NCBI GenBank assembly: GCA_017521345.1
Contig: JAFXCU010000162.1
Span: 1-18,462, forward strand
DNA: 18,462 bases
Direction of reading: 5' to 3'
Source of the DNA: Ruminiclostridium sp.
GTDB taxonomy: Bacteria; Bacillota_A; Clostridia; Oscillospirales; Oscillospiraceae
Within the stretch, counting starts at the first letter, position 1. Every line of letters begins with the position of its first letter. The notes beneath the pieces were generated by a model, which saw nothing but the letters and a program-made list of their open reading frames with translations, did no database searches and had not been told where the DNA came from. Positions 1-6,547 of the stretch are shown here, piece after piece. The position numbers were made by a program, and so were the translations under genes.

Positions 1-1
1 G

Positions 2-421
2 CCCCCTGCCAACTCTTCCAGCGGCAAGGGCTTCATCTGGCCCGTGTCCGGCTACCGCCGGGTGTCCTCTCCCTTTGGCTGGAGAAATTGCCCCTTCCAC
101 GGCCGTGAGTATCACAGCGGTATCGACATCCCCGCACCCTCCGGCACCCCCATCCTGGCCTCCAAGGCCGGTGTGGTCATCGTGTCCACCTATGGTTCCT
201 CCTATGGCAACTACGTGACCATCGCCCACGCAGACGGCAGCCGTACCCTGTACGCCCACATGGTCTCCCGCTCTGTCTCTGCAGGCCAGACCGTGTCCCA
301 GGGCCAGAAGATCGGCGGCGTCGGCACCACCGGCAGCTCCACCGGCAACCACCTGCACTTTGAAGTGTGGCTGAACAGCTCCAAGAGCAGCCGCGTGAAC
401 CCCGTGGCCTATTGTTCTTAA
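2..421 (+). CDS. M23-family (LytM-type) zinc peptidase, C-terminal part, gene cut by window edge
   Basis: This is the catalytic end of a peptidoglycan endopeptidase that would act on cell-wall cross-bridges outside the membrane. The zinc-site pattern of M23 is complete: His at 113-115 and Asp at 125-127 in YHSGID, His at 257-259 in YAHM, and the HLH motif whose two histidines are at 350-352 and 356-358. The preceding FIWPVSGYRRVSSPFGWR is the usual lead-in to the domain. The reading frame is open to the first bases of the window, so the GTG at 44 is an internal Val codon and not a start. The N-terminal part, probably a signal peptide with coiled-coil or SH3-like regions, lies outside. A hairpin terminator follows 14 bases after the stop. 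The family call is firm; the exact cell-wall role is not known. Confidence 0.93.
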   Translation, partial: PPANSSSGKGFIWPVSGYRRVSSPFGWRNCPFHGREYHSGIDIPAPSGTPILASKAGVVIVSTYGSSYGNYVTIAHADGSRTLYAHMVSRSVSAGQTVSQGQKIGGVGTTGSSTGNHLHFEVWLNSSKSSRVNPVAYCS

Positions 422-434
422 CAAAACATAGAAA

Positions 435-466
435 TGGACCTCTCATCACTGAGAGGTCCATTTTTT
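435..466. terminator. Bidirectional Rho-independent terminator
   Basis: A perfect 10-bp stem (TGGACCTCTC with GAGAGGTCCA) and 6-base loop are followed on the plus strand by six T. It ends the peptidase transcript. On the minus strand a looser T-rich run follows, so it can also end the HNH transcript that arrives from the right. Confidence 0.9.
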
Positions 467-486
467 ATGTGAGATTGCAGCGAAAT

Positions 487-894
487 TCAATACGGCTTGT
501 TCAGAAGCTGTTTTAACTCATCACAAGAAATCCAGCGTTCTCCCTTATGCAACATACTATGGCAGTTTGAGCATACCATCACAAAGTCATCAATAGTGGT
601 AACATCGGTGGTGTTCATTTTTGCTATAGGTGTTTTGTGATGTGCTTCAATAAAACCGGCGCCAAGGGCACCATATGTTTTTGAAAAATCAAATTCACAA
701 ATCTCGCAGAATATGCGTCCATTATTCTTGCGTTTAAAATGGTCCTTTGCGAGTTTTACTATCTGGGAATTTCTCTCACGTCTTAGGTGATGCGAAAGAA
801 TTTGATCTCCTTCGTGAACCGCCAAATCAATTGACGTAATAGGCCAGATTCCTAATTCCTCAATATCAAAGTATTTAATATCTGTATTTTCCAT
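487..894 (-). CDS. HNH endonuclease, second gene of an A+T-rich two-gene island
   Basis: The protein is about 135 residues, nearly all a single HNH nuclease domain resembling that of McrA-like and other 5-methylcytosine-type HNH enzymes. Visible motifs are a basic RRERN segment (residues 38-42), a CEIC zinc pair (63-66), FIEAHHKTP with the catalytic histidines 85-86, and VCSNCHSMLH with Cys108, Asn110, Cys111 and His116. All key positions look intact, so DNA cleavage is likely. The start is taken as the ATG at 894-892 because an AGGGGA lies 4 bases upstream; a TTG one codon earlier is possible. The coding start overlaps the end of the recombinase-like gene by 20 bases, so the two are translationally coupled. 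Base composition is much more A+T-rich than the neighbours. A role in defence or mobile-element biology is inference; no partner is known to me. Confidence 0.85.
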   Translation of the reverse strand: MENTDIKYFDIEELGIWPITSIDLAVHEGDQILSHHLRRERNSQIVKLAKDHFKRKNNGRIFCEICEFDFSKTYGALGAGFIEAHHKTPIAKMNTTDVTTIDDFVMVCSNCHSMLHKGERWISCDELKQLLNKPY

Positions 895-2026
895 CAAGTC
901 CCCTGCACTCCCTACAAGCTAAATACTTTTTTTCATCTCCAGAAACTTGAATTAAGATCCAATTCTCTGAACACGCATCGTTGCTATTTCCACAAAATGG
1001 ACATTGCATTTGACCCTTTACCCGAACTCTAGGTCTTAACGGACGGGTATCATTTGCCTTGAAAATGGTTTCAAGTTCTGACGGGCTGCCAACACAAAGC
1101 TCTGCAATTCGTTTTACTTTCACCTTTGTAAGCTGTGAAAGTAAATTGATATTTGCACCTTTTAATACTAATTCAGTAATTGTTTTGTATCTCAATTTGG
1201 CTGTGGTAGTATGGTCAAGTGCGTATTTCATAAGCAAAAATAGTTGGCTAGCATCTGGGTAGCCATTAGTATCTAGGTAGTGTGTTCCGTTTTTCTTAAT
1301 GAATAATCGTTGTGTTTGAGCGGAAGTATTTTCTATTATGAGTTGTCTGCTTTTTAAGTACAGAGCAAAGTTTTGAGCAAGGCCATCATCGATAGGCAAC
1401 CTAAAAGACTCTACTTGAAGGATTCGGTCTTGCAAACATAAATCACTAATGTTTAAGGAGGGGATGGTTTCGTTGCTCAAGCCATACTTTTGGACTAATT
1501 CAAGGGCAAGGGCCGATACAAGCCGTCCATAATGGTTAGGTTTATAGTTTTCAATTGAAATAGATTTTTCGATTTCTTCTTCAAGATTCTTGGTATTATA
1601 AAACGCTCTAATTTCTTCGATGAGTTTCTCATAATCATCATGGGACATGCATTCTCTTCTTTCTGGGGGTCTCAATAAAGCGATCATATCCCTGGCATTA
1701 TTTTCGAAATCATTTTTCTCAGGAACGCTTAAAAGAAAATCGTTTATAAGCTTATAATTATTGCAGACGGTTTCACAAAGAGCTAAGATTGTACGTCGAT
1801 AATCTCCAGCAGCTTGCTTTGATGGTGAATTACTAAGATAGTCGTCCAGGCTTTTGAGTAAGTAATCCTTGTCTATGATGCCAAATATATCTGGATTTAT
1901 TAAAGCAGCTTCGCCAAAGTCATATCTTAGGCAGTTTAGAAAAAATCTTGCTTTGGGCTTGTCATTTTTGTTTTTCAGGCTTTCAATGTAGTTTTCTAGA
2001 TAGTCATTAAATTGCATATTCTCCAT
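875..2026 (-). CDS. Degenerate tyrosine-recombinase-like protein with C-terminal zinc ribbon
   Basis: About 383 residues. The middle and C-terminal part reads like the catalytic fold of a tyrosine recombinase: a helix ending in KYGLSNETIPSLNISDL, in the place of the usual GLR..EL..L...D block, and later KLRYKTITELVLKGANINLL, matching the HxLRH...G....I block. The first catalytic Arg, both His positions and the terminal Tyr are not evident, so it is probably not an active recombinase. A zinc ribbon follows with CPFC (342-345) and CREC (371-374). The N-terminal 150 residues are helical and unrecognised. The start is set at the ATG at 2026-2024, 7 bases after a run of six G. An in-frame ATG at 2053 falls at the predicted transcription start and has no ribosome site. 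It shares a transcript with the overlapping HNH gene. I infer a DNA-binding role; the fold assignment is by pattern only. Confidence 0.62.
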   Translation of the reverse strand: MENMQFNDYLENYIESLKNKNDKPKARFFLNCLRYDFGEAALINPDIFGIIDKDYLLKSLDDYLSNSPSKQAAGDYRRTILALCETVCNNYKLINDFLLSVPEKNDFENNARDMIALLRPPERRECMSHDDYEKLIEEIRAFYNTKNLEEEIEKSISIENYKPNHYGRLVSALALELVQKYGLSNETIPSLNISDLCLQDRILQVESFRLPIDDGLAQNFALYLKSRQLIIENTSAQTQRLFIKKNGTHYLDTNGYPDASQLFLLMKYALDHTTTAKLRYKTITELVLKGANINLLSQLTKVKVKRIAELCVGSPSELETIFKANDTRPLRPRVRVKGQMQCPFCGNSNDACSENWILIQVSGDEKKYLACRECRGLDGKYRY

Positions 2027-2058
2027 TTTGTAGCCCCCCAGTGCTTTGTTCATAATTC

Positions 2059-2086
2059 ATTATAGCAGACACAGCTAGCAAGTCAA
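2059..2086 (-). promoter_or_regulatory. Promoter of the recombinase-like/HNH operon
   Basis: On the minus strand TTGACT (2086-2081), a 16-base spacer and a perfect TATAAT (2064-2059) form a strong sigma-70-type promoter. Predicted transcription start is near 2052, giving a leader of about 25 bases that contains the GGGGGG ribosome site before the ATG at 2026. Confidence 0.85.
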
Positions 2087-2090
2087 TGAG

Positions 2091-2123
2091 AAGGCCTCTC
2101 TAGCAAGAACTAGAGGGGCCTTT
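2091..2123. terminator. Long inverted repeat at the right edge of the A+T-rich island
   Basis: A 13-bp stem (AAGGCCTCTCTAG with CTAGAGGGGCCTT, one G-T pair) encloses the 6-base loop CAAGAA. Only short T runs follow on either side, so it is a weak or moderate bidirectional terminator. It sits exactly between the A+T-rich island and the trmO relic and may also mark an insertion end. Confidence 0.55.
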
Positions 2124-2208
2124 CAAAGGAGGGGCGGGGGGGCTGTGTCAACACGTCTATGAGCCCTTTGCGGTCATTTTCAGCAACCATCTTTAGAAGG
2201 GGAGGTTG
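2110..2208 (-). pseudogene. Relic of the C-terminal domain of a second trmO-like gene
   Basis: Read on the minus strand, this stretch encodes VAENDRKGLIDVLTQ followed by PPRPSF. The intact TrmO nearby has VPEQDREGLVGVLAQ followed by DPRPSY. The match extends upstream as PPLLKM against PPALLAQ with one residue missing. It fades after PRPSF and stops at a TAG at 2112-2110. Only about 33 codons remain, the frame is closed by a stop further upstream, and there is no start. DNA similarity to 3301-3360 is also visible, including a shared 13-base run. It is diverged from the intact copy, so it is an old duplicate or a remnant of another lineage's gene rather than a recent copy. Confidence 0.7.
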
Positions 2209-2257
2209 GCTTTTTGATGATACCGCAAACTGCCATCAAAATGGCAAACAAACCGTG

Positions 2258-2292
2258 AAGAATAAGAAAGAGATGCCCTGGGGCATCTCTTT
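2258..2292 (-). terminator. Rho-independent terminator of the trmO operon
   Basis: The 12-bp stem AAAGAGATGCCC / GGGCATCTCTTT spans 2267-2292 and overlaps the stop codon of the last gene. On the minus strand it runs into a T-rich tail. The palindrome could also work from the opposite direction. Confidence 0.85.
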
Positions 2293-2720
2293 TAATAGTG
2301 CACACTGAAATATTCGTCATCTTCATAGGGCGACATGATGTTCTGGAAGAAGGAAACATCCTCCTCCGTGGCTCCCTCAATATACAGTTCCGTGCCGTAG
2401 TGGGCGCTGCAGAAGCGCAAGTCGCCTCGTTCCACATTGATGGTAAAATACTTGGTCATCTTATTGTAGATGGTCTTGTCCGCTGGCTCGTCCGACAGGA
2501 TCTCCTCCAGAAATTCCGCCGTCACGGTCCCCTTAATGGAGACCTCGTAGCCCTCTTCCGTGAGGGGGCCATAGGCAGAGGCCAGCCCAATTTCTTCCTC
2601 TTCTTCCTTCCAGCAGCGGATCTCCAGGGCATCCCCCACCCGGAGGAAATGCTTGACCACTTCCCGCCACCAGTGAGAGGAAACAGATCGGTCGATCATC
2701 TGTAAACTGATTCCGGGCAT
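2292..2720 (-). CDS. Small acidic protein of unknown function, last gene of the trmO operon
   Basis: 142 residues that I do not recognise. The sequence is soluble and acidic, with a run of five Glu near residue 40, a beta-rich middle (YEVSIKGTVTAEF) and a C-terminal half ending in EDDEYFSVHY. No signal peptide, membrane segment or catalytic motif is evident. Translation starts at ATG 2720-2718, six bases after an excellent AAGGAGG. The gene lies 14 bases after the previous stop and its ribosome site abuts that stop, so it belongs to the same transcript. Reading on both strands favours the minus frame because of the strong ribosome site and terminator. A role as an immunity-type or accessory protein would be guesswork. 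Confidence 0.8.
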   Translation of the reverse strand: MPGISLQMIDRSVSSHWWREVVKHFLRVGDALEIRCWKEEEEEIGLASAYGPLTEEGYEVSIKGTVTAEFLEEILSDEPADKTIYNKMTKYFTINVERGDLRFCSAHYGTELYIEGATEEDVSFFQNIMSPYEDDEYFSVHY

Positions 2721-2734
2721 AAGGCACCTCCTTT

Positions 2735-3190
2735 TTATCGGGTAACCGTCAGGCAGTAGAAGGAGGGGCGTTCCGGATACTTTTTATCCGGGGTATTCCA
2801 GATCTCTGCCTGTTCCAGTTCTTTGATGTGGGCTGAGGTCAGGTCCTGGATGGACAGGGTTTGACGATGGATAAAGGGCCGCTCCTCGAATTCATAGTAA
2901 TCCATCAGCCACACGAGCCAGAGTTCCACAGTGTCCGTGTTCTGCAAAGCGGTTCGGATGTACTCTATGATCTGCCGGGCCCGGCCGTCAGTGTAGTTCC
3001 ACTCCAAAGAAACCCCGTATGCTCTACCGGTATAGTCTTCTGCATAGGGGAAGTGGTGCAGAAAAAAGTTGTCATCTGCCCCGCCGTCATAGATGGTTCC
3101 CTCGTCGATGTTGATCTCCAAGGGATAGTCCTGAGGAGGACGCCATTCCGGCAATGGGATATCCGCGGCAATCAGTCTGCACGCACTCAT
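2735..3190 (-). CDS. Small acidic protein of unknown function, coupled to trmO
   Basis: 151 residues, unrecognised as to function. It has a well-formed globular look: LEINIDEGTIYDGGADDNFFLH near the N-terminus, an SLEWNYTDGRARQIIEYIR helix in the middle, and a VELWLVWL strand near residue 90. It is acidic and soluble, with no membrane segment. The ATG at 3190 overlaps the TGA of trmO as ATGA, which shows translational coupling, and an AGAGGAAG ribosome site lies just upstream inside trmO. I recall similar uncharacterised proteins in Firmicutes, often near small-protein clusters, but cannot name a family. No connection with tRNA modification can be seen in the sequence itself. Confidence 0.82.
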   Translation of the reverse strand: MSACRLIAADIPLPEWRPPQDYPLEINIDEGTIYDGGADDNFFLHHFPYAEDYTGRAYGVSLEWNYTDGRARQIIEYIRTALQNTDTVELWLVWLMDYYEFEERPFIHRQTLSIQDLTSAHIKELEQAEIWNTPDKKYPERPSFYCLTVTR

Positions 3191-3882
3191 TGGGACTTCC
3201 TCTCTAAGCCCACCACCGTCAGCAGGCCATCCTTCACCGTAAACTTCACGTCCACGGTCCCGAAGGCCATGCCGTAGACCCGCTCCGGGTCATCCTGGTA
3301 GGAGGGGCGGGGGTCCTGGGCCAGCACGCCTACGAGACCCTCCCGGTCCTGTTCCGGCACCTGGGCCAGCAGGGCGGGGGGGAAGGCCACCTCCAGCTTG
3401 TACCCCTGATATCCGGCGGTGAAGCCTCCCAGGGCCTCGGGGTGGGAGTCGGTGTAGGGCAGGTAGGGCTTGATGTCAAAGATGGGGGTGCCGTCCAGTA
3501 GGTCGGCCCCGGACACGTGGATGACGGGACCCAGGGTGGGGTGGAGCTCCACCCCGTCCAGCTTCACGGAGGACAGGCCGATGGCATTGGGCCGGAAGGG
3601 GGAGCGGGTGGAAAAGACACCCATCCGGGTGTTGCCCCCCAGGCGAGGAGGCCGGACGGTGGGGGACCAGTCCTCCCGGACGGCCTTGGAGAAGGACCAG
3701 ATGAGCCACAGGTGGGAGAATCCCTCCATACCCCGCAGGGCGTCGGCGTTCCGGTACTCCGGTTCAAAGACGATGGTGGACTTGAGACCCTCCACCAGAC
3801 CACTCTGGCGGGGAATACCGAACTTGGACGGGAAGGAACTGTGCATCCTAGCAATGATTTTCATGGGTACGGTTTCAGACAT
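3187..3882 (-). CDS. trmO: tRNA (N6-threonylcarbamoyladenosine(37)-N6)-methyltransferase TrmO (TsaA/YaeB family)
   Basis: 231 residues, the usual size for TrmO (about 235 in E. coli). The enzyme adds a methyl group from S-adenosylmethionine to t6A at position 37 of certain ANN-decoding tRNAs. The beta-barrel core is recognisable: FSHLWLIWSF (55-64), GVFSTRSPFRPNAIGLS (88-104) and the family signature DGTPIFDIKPYLPYTD (130-145). The C-terminal extension with DPRPSY is also typical. The start ATG follows an AGGAGGG by seven bases. It is the first gene of a three-gene minus-strand operon whose promoter lies at 3918-3946, divergent from the CoA-transferase operon. A decayed fragment of a related gene lies at 2110-2208. 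Confidence 0.94.
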   Translation of the reverse strand: MSETVPMKIIARMHSSFPSKFGIPRQSGLVEGLKSTIVFEPEYRNADALRGMEGFSHLWLIWSFSKAVREDWSPTVRPPRLGGNTRMGVFSTRSPFRPNAIGLSSVKLDGVELHPTLGPVIHVSGADLLDGTPIFDIKPYLPYTDSHPEALGGFTAGYQGYKLEVAFPPALLAQVPEQDREGLVGVLAQDPRPSYQDDPERVYGMAFGTVDVKFTVKDGLLTVVGLERKSQ

Positions 3883-3904
3883 GGAAATACCCTCCTGTGG
3901 GAAA

Positions 3905-3920
3905 ACTGATTATAATCAGT
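3905..3920. promoter_or_regulatory. Perfect 16-bp palindrome, candidate operator
   Basis: ACTGATTATAATCAGT is identical on both strands. It overlaps the -10 box and the predicted start point of the minus-strand trmO promoter, a position suited to a dimeric repressor. No regulator gene is in the window. Not a terminator: there is no T run and transcription would begin inside it. Confidence 0.55.
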
Positions 3921-3946
3921 ATACCGGGGATGGAGCCGGGTGGCAA
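3918..3946 (-). promoter_or_regulatory. Promoter of the trmO operon
   Basis: Minus strand TTGCCA (3946-3941), 17-base spacer, TATACT (3923-3918). Predicted start near 3911, giving a leader of about 30 bases. The alternative TATAAT hidden in the palindrome has no well-placed -35. Confidence 0.7.
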
Positions 3947-3968
3947 GGAAATCTTTTCCGTTTATACC

Positions 3969-3996
3969 TTGCAGGCGGCAGAAAGCATGATATAAT
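3969..3996 (+). promoter_or_regulatory. Promoter of the CoA-transferase/NudC/HD operon
   Basis: TTGCAG (3969-3974), 16-base spacer, perfect TATAAT (3991-3996). Predicted start near 4003, leaving a leader of about 50 bases. Confidence 0.75.
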
Positions 3997-4000
3997 ATAC

Positions 4001-4012
4001 TTTACGAGTAAA
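4001..4012. promoter_or_regulatory. Short inverted repeat at the predicted start point
   Basis: TTTAC-GA-GTAAA is a perfect 5-bp inverted repeat with a 2-base centre placed at the expected transcription start of the CoA-transferase operon. Short enough to be chance. Confidence 0.3.
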
Positions 4013-4052
4013 CCGCTGTTTTCAGCGAAACCATACAAAGGAGCGGAGTGCA

Positions 4053-5690
4053 ATGAGCAAGATCATCACAGGGGCCCAGGCGGCCGCCATGGTGAAGGAT
4101 GGCTGCACCATCACCACCACGGGCTTCAACGGTTTTGGCTGCCCCGAAGACCTGATGATGTCCCTGGCCGACCACTACGACCAGACTGGACACCCCAGAG
4201 ACCTGCGCCTGGTGAAGTGCACCAGCCAGGGTGACGGCAAGGGCCGCGGCCTGAGCCAGCTGGCGGCCAAAGAAGGAATGTTCAAGGAAGTGGTCCTCAC
4301 CCACATGGGTTACGACCCCGGCCTGCGGAAGCTGGTCCAGGAGGAGAAGGTCACCTGCCATATGATCCCCCTGGGCAACATGATGAGCCTCTTCCGGGCC
4401 ATCGCCGCCGGTCTGCCCGGCGCCATCGCTACCACCGGCATCGGCACCTTTGCCGACCCCCGCAACGGCGGCGGCAAGGCCAACCAGAAGACCTGGGCTT
4501 CCGGCAAGGAGGTGGTCAGTCTGGTGGAGCTGGGAGGCAAGGAGTGCCTGTTCTATCCCTCCTTCCCCATTGATATCTGCTTCATCCGGGCCACCTATGG
4601 CGACGAGACGGGCAACCTCTCCATCAAGAACGAGGCCATGAACATCGAGCAGTTTGAGGTGGCCGCTGCCGTCCACAACTCCGGCGGTATCGTCATCGCC
4701 CAGGTGGACCGTATCGTGAAAAAGGGCACCATCCCCACCAAGGACGTGCTCATCCACGGCTTCATGGTGGACTACCTGGTGGAGGGCCGGCCCGAATACA
4801 GTATGCAGAGCTTTGAGACCGATCTGTTCCGTCCCGAGATCGCCGGACTGGCCACCACCCCCTCGGCAGGCTTTGAGCCTCTGCCCATGGGCCCCCGGAA
4901 GGTCTGCTGCCGCAGAGCTGCCCTGGAGCTCAAGCCCAACTCCCTCATCAACCTGGGCATCGGTATGCCCGGCGGCATCGGCTCCGTGGCCGATGAGGAG
5001 GGGATCTCCGACCTGTTCACCCTGTCCATGGAGTGCGGCCCTCTGGGCGGCATCCCCCTGGGGGGCATCGACTTCGGCGCAGCTGTGAACCCCGAGGCCA
5101 TGTACCGCATGGCGGACATTCTGCAGATCTACGACGGCGGCGCCCTGGACATGGCCGTCCTGGGCTTTGCCGAGACCGACGGCATGGGCAACGTAAACGC
5201 CCACAGCTTCAACGGCCGGACCGTGGGTCCCGGCGGCTTCATCGATATCACCCAGAACGCCAAGAAGCTCTGCTTCATCGGAACCTTCACCGCTGGTAAG
5301 CAGGATGTGGTGGTCACTGAGGACGGCCTGGTGGATATCCGCACCCAGGGTCCCCAGAAGAAATTCCTGGAGCAGGTGGGTGCCATCACCTTCTCTGGCC
5401 GTGAGGCCATCCGCAAGGGGCAGGAAGTCCTGTACATCACCGAGCGGGCGGTCTTCAAACTGGAGCAGGAGGGCCTGACCCTCATCGAGATCGCCAAGGG
5501 TGTGGACCTCCAGAAGGACATCCTGGACCACATGGACTTTGTGCCCGTCATCCCTGACGACCTGCGGTTCATGGATCCCCGCCTCTTCCGGGATCAGCCC
5601 ATGGGTCTGAACCCCACAGCGGTGGAAAAGGCCGAGCCGGAATACGAGTTCTGGCGTGACCTGCGGCCCAACGCTGAGAAAGAAAACTGA
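4053..5690 (+). CDS. Family I acyl-CoA:acetate/3-ketoacid CoA-transferase (fused alpha-beta chain)
   Basis: 545 residues in the arrangement of propionate CoA-transferase and YdiF-type enzymes, with both half-domains on one chain. It moves CoA between a short-chain acyl-CoA and a free acid such as acetate in fermentation. The N-terminal half has the GFNGFGCPEDL loop (residues 24-34) and GIGTFADPRNGGGKAN (130s-150). The C-terminal half has NLGIGMPGG and the catalytic glutamate Glu327 in SMECGPLGG, followed by IPLGGIDFGAAVNPEA and GGALDMAVLGFAETDGMGNVN. All key elements are present. The start ATG has AAAGGAG and a nearer GGAG upstream. First gene of an operon with two Nudix hydrolases and an HD protein. 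The acid it prefers cannot be read from the sequence; butyrate, propionate, lactate or branched acids are all possible. Confidence 0.92.
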   Translation: MSKIITGAQAAAMVKDGCTITTTGFNGFGCPEDLMMSLADHYDQTGHPRDLRLVKCTSQGDGKGRGLSQLAAKEGMFKEVVLTHMGYDPGLRKLVQEEKVTCHMIPLGNMMSLFRAIAAGLPGAIATTGIGTFADPRNGGGKANQKTWASGKEVVSLVELGGKECLFYPSFPIDICFIRATYGDETGNLSIKNEAMNIEQFEVAAAVHNSGGIVIAQVDRIVKKGTIPTKDVLIHGFMVDYLVEGRPEYSMQSFETDLFRPEIAGLATTPSAGFEPLPMGPRKVCCRRAALELKPNSLINLGIGMPGGIGSVADEEGISDLFTLSMECGPLGGIPLGGIDFGAAVNPEAMYRMADILQIYDGGALDMAVLGFAETDGMGNVNAHSFNGRTVGPGGFIDITQNAKKLCFIGTFTAGKQDVVVTEDGLVDIRTQGPQKKFLEQVGAITFSGREAIRKGQEVLYITERAVFKLEQEGLTLIEIAKGVDLQKDILDHMDFVPVIPDDLRFMDPRLFRDQPMGLNPTAVEKAEPEYEFWRDLRPNAEKEN

Positions 5691-5704
5691 GGAGTAGTCA
5701 TCCT

Positions 5705-6520
5705 ATGATCCAAGATATTTTTCCCAAAGAGTACCACGTAGAGTTCGCCTGGAAGGAGCCCAAGGCAGAGGACCTGTGCTTCGTCTTCCGCCGGGGGGAC
5801 GTGCTGGAGCATCTGCTTTCCCTCCCCACCTACGGTGAGCTGGAGGCCTACGCCCAGAAGACCTTCTACCTCTTCCGGGTGGATGACCGGGACTACTTCC
5901 TGGTTTGGCTGAAGGAGGATGCCATCCCCCAGGGCTATGACTGGCACCCCATGCGTCTGGAGCGGGAGCTCAAGAGCAAGGAACTGAAGTTTGCCGAGTT
6001 CACCGCCAACCACCTGGATATCTGGTACCGGGCCAACCGCTTCTGCGGCCACTGCGGCACCCCCACCCAGCACGACCAAAAGGAGCGGATGCTCCGCTGC
6101 CCCAACTGCGGGGAGATGATCTTCCCCAGAATTTCTCCCGCCGTCATCATCGCTGTCACCGACGGGGAGCGCATCCTCATGACACCCTACCGCCGGGGCA
6201 AGTACCGGGGCTACGGCCTGTTGGCCGGTTTCGTGGAGATCGGCGAGACCGCTGAGGAGACCGTCCGCCGGGAGGTCATGGAGGAAGTGGGCCTGAAGGT
6301 CAAGGATATCCGCTACTACGGCAGTCAGCCCTGGGGCGTGGTGGGCAACCTGTCCATCGGCTACTTCTGCCATTTGGATGGGGACGACACCATCTACCTG
6401 GACGGCCAGGAGCTGGCCAAGGCCGACTGGTACACCCGGGGCCAGGTGGAGCTGGAAAACGAGGACTACAGCCTGACCAACGACATGATTTGCGCCTTCC
6501 TGGAAGGACGCTGGAACTGA
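5705..6520 (+). CDS. nudC: NudC-like Nudix hydrolase with zinc ribbon, copy 1
   Basis: 271 residues in NudC order: divergent N-terminal domain, four-Cys zinc ribbon (Cys114, 117, 132, 135), then a Nudix domain with a complete Nudix box at 175-197 (Gly, Glu, REV.EE.GL). NudC enzymes cleave NAD(H) to NMN(H) and AMP and remove NAD caps from RNA in the cytoplasm. The diagnostic motif after the box is SQPWGVVGNL (207-216), where classical NudC has SQPWPFP, so the substrate-site proline stretch is missing. The gene starts 14 bases after the CoA-transferase stop with a GGAG about 10 bases upstream. It is followed by a clear paralog. Family membership is firm; activity on NADH versus another dinucleotide is open. 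Confidence 0.88.
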   Translation: MIQDIFPKEYHVEFAWKEPKAEDLCFVFRRGDVLEHLLSLPTYGELEAYAQKTFYLFRVDDRDYFLVWLKEDAIPQGYDWHPMRLERELKSKELKFAEFTANHLDIWYRANRFCGHCGTPTQHDQKERMLRCPNCGEMIFPRISPAVIIAVTDGERILMTPYRRGKYRGYGLLAGFVEIGETAEETVRREVMEEVGLKVKDIRYYGSQPWGVVGNLSIGYFCHLDGDDTIYLDGQELAKADWYTRGQVELENEDYSLTNDMICAFLEGRWN

Positions 6521-6547
6521 TACACATACAAGAAAAGAGGAACCCAA

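Noticed and set aside
4002..5531. 509-codon open frame opposite the CoA-transferase
   Set aside because: It is the antisense shadow of a G+C-rich gene: low-complexity Gly/Ala/Leu/His/Asp-rich product, no family motif and no ribosome site.
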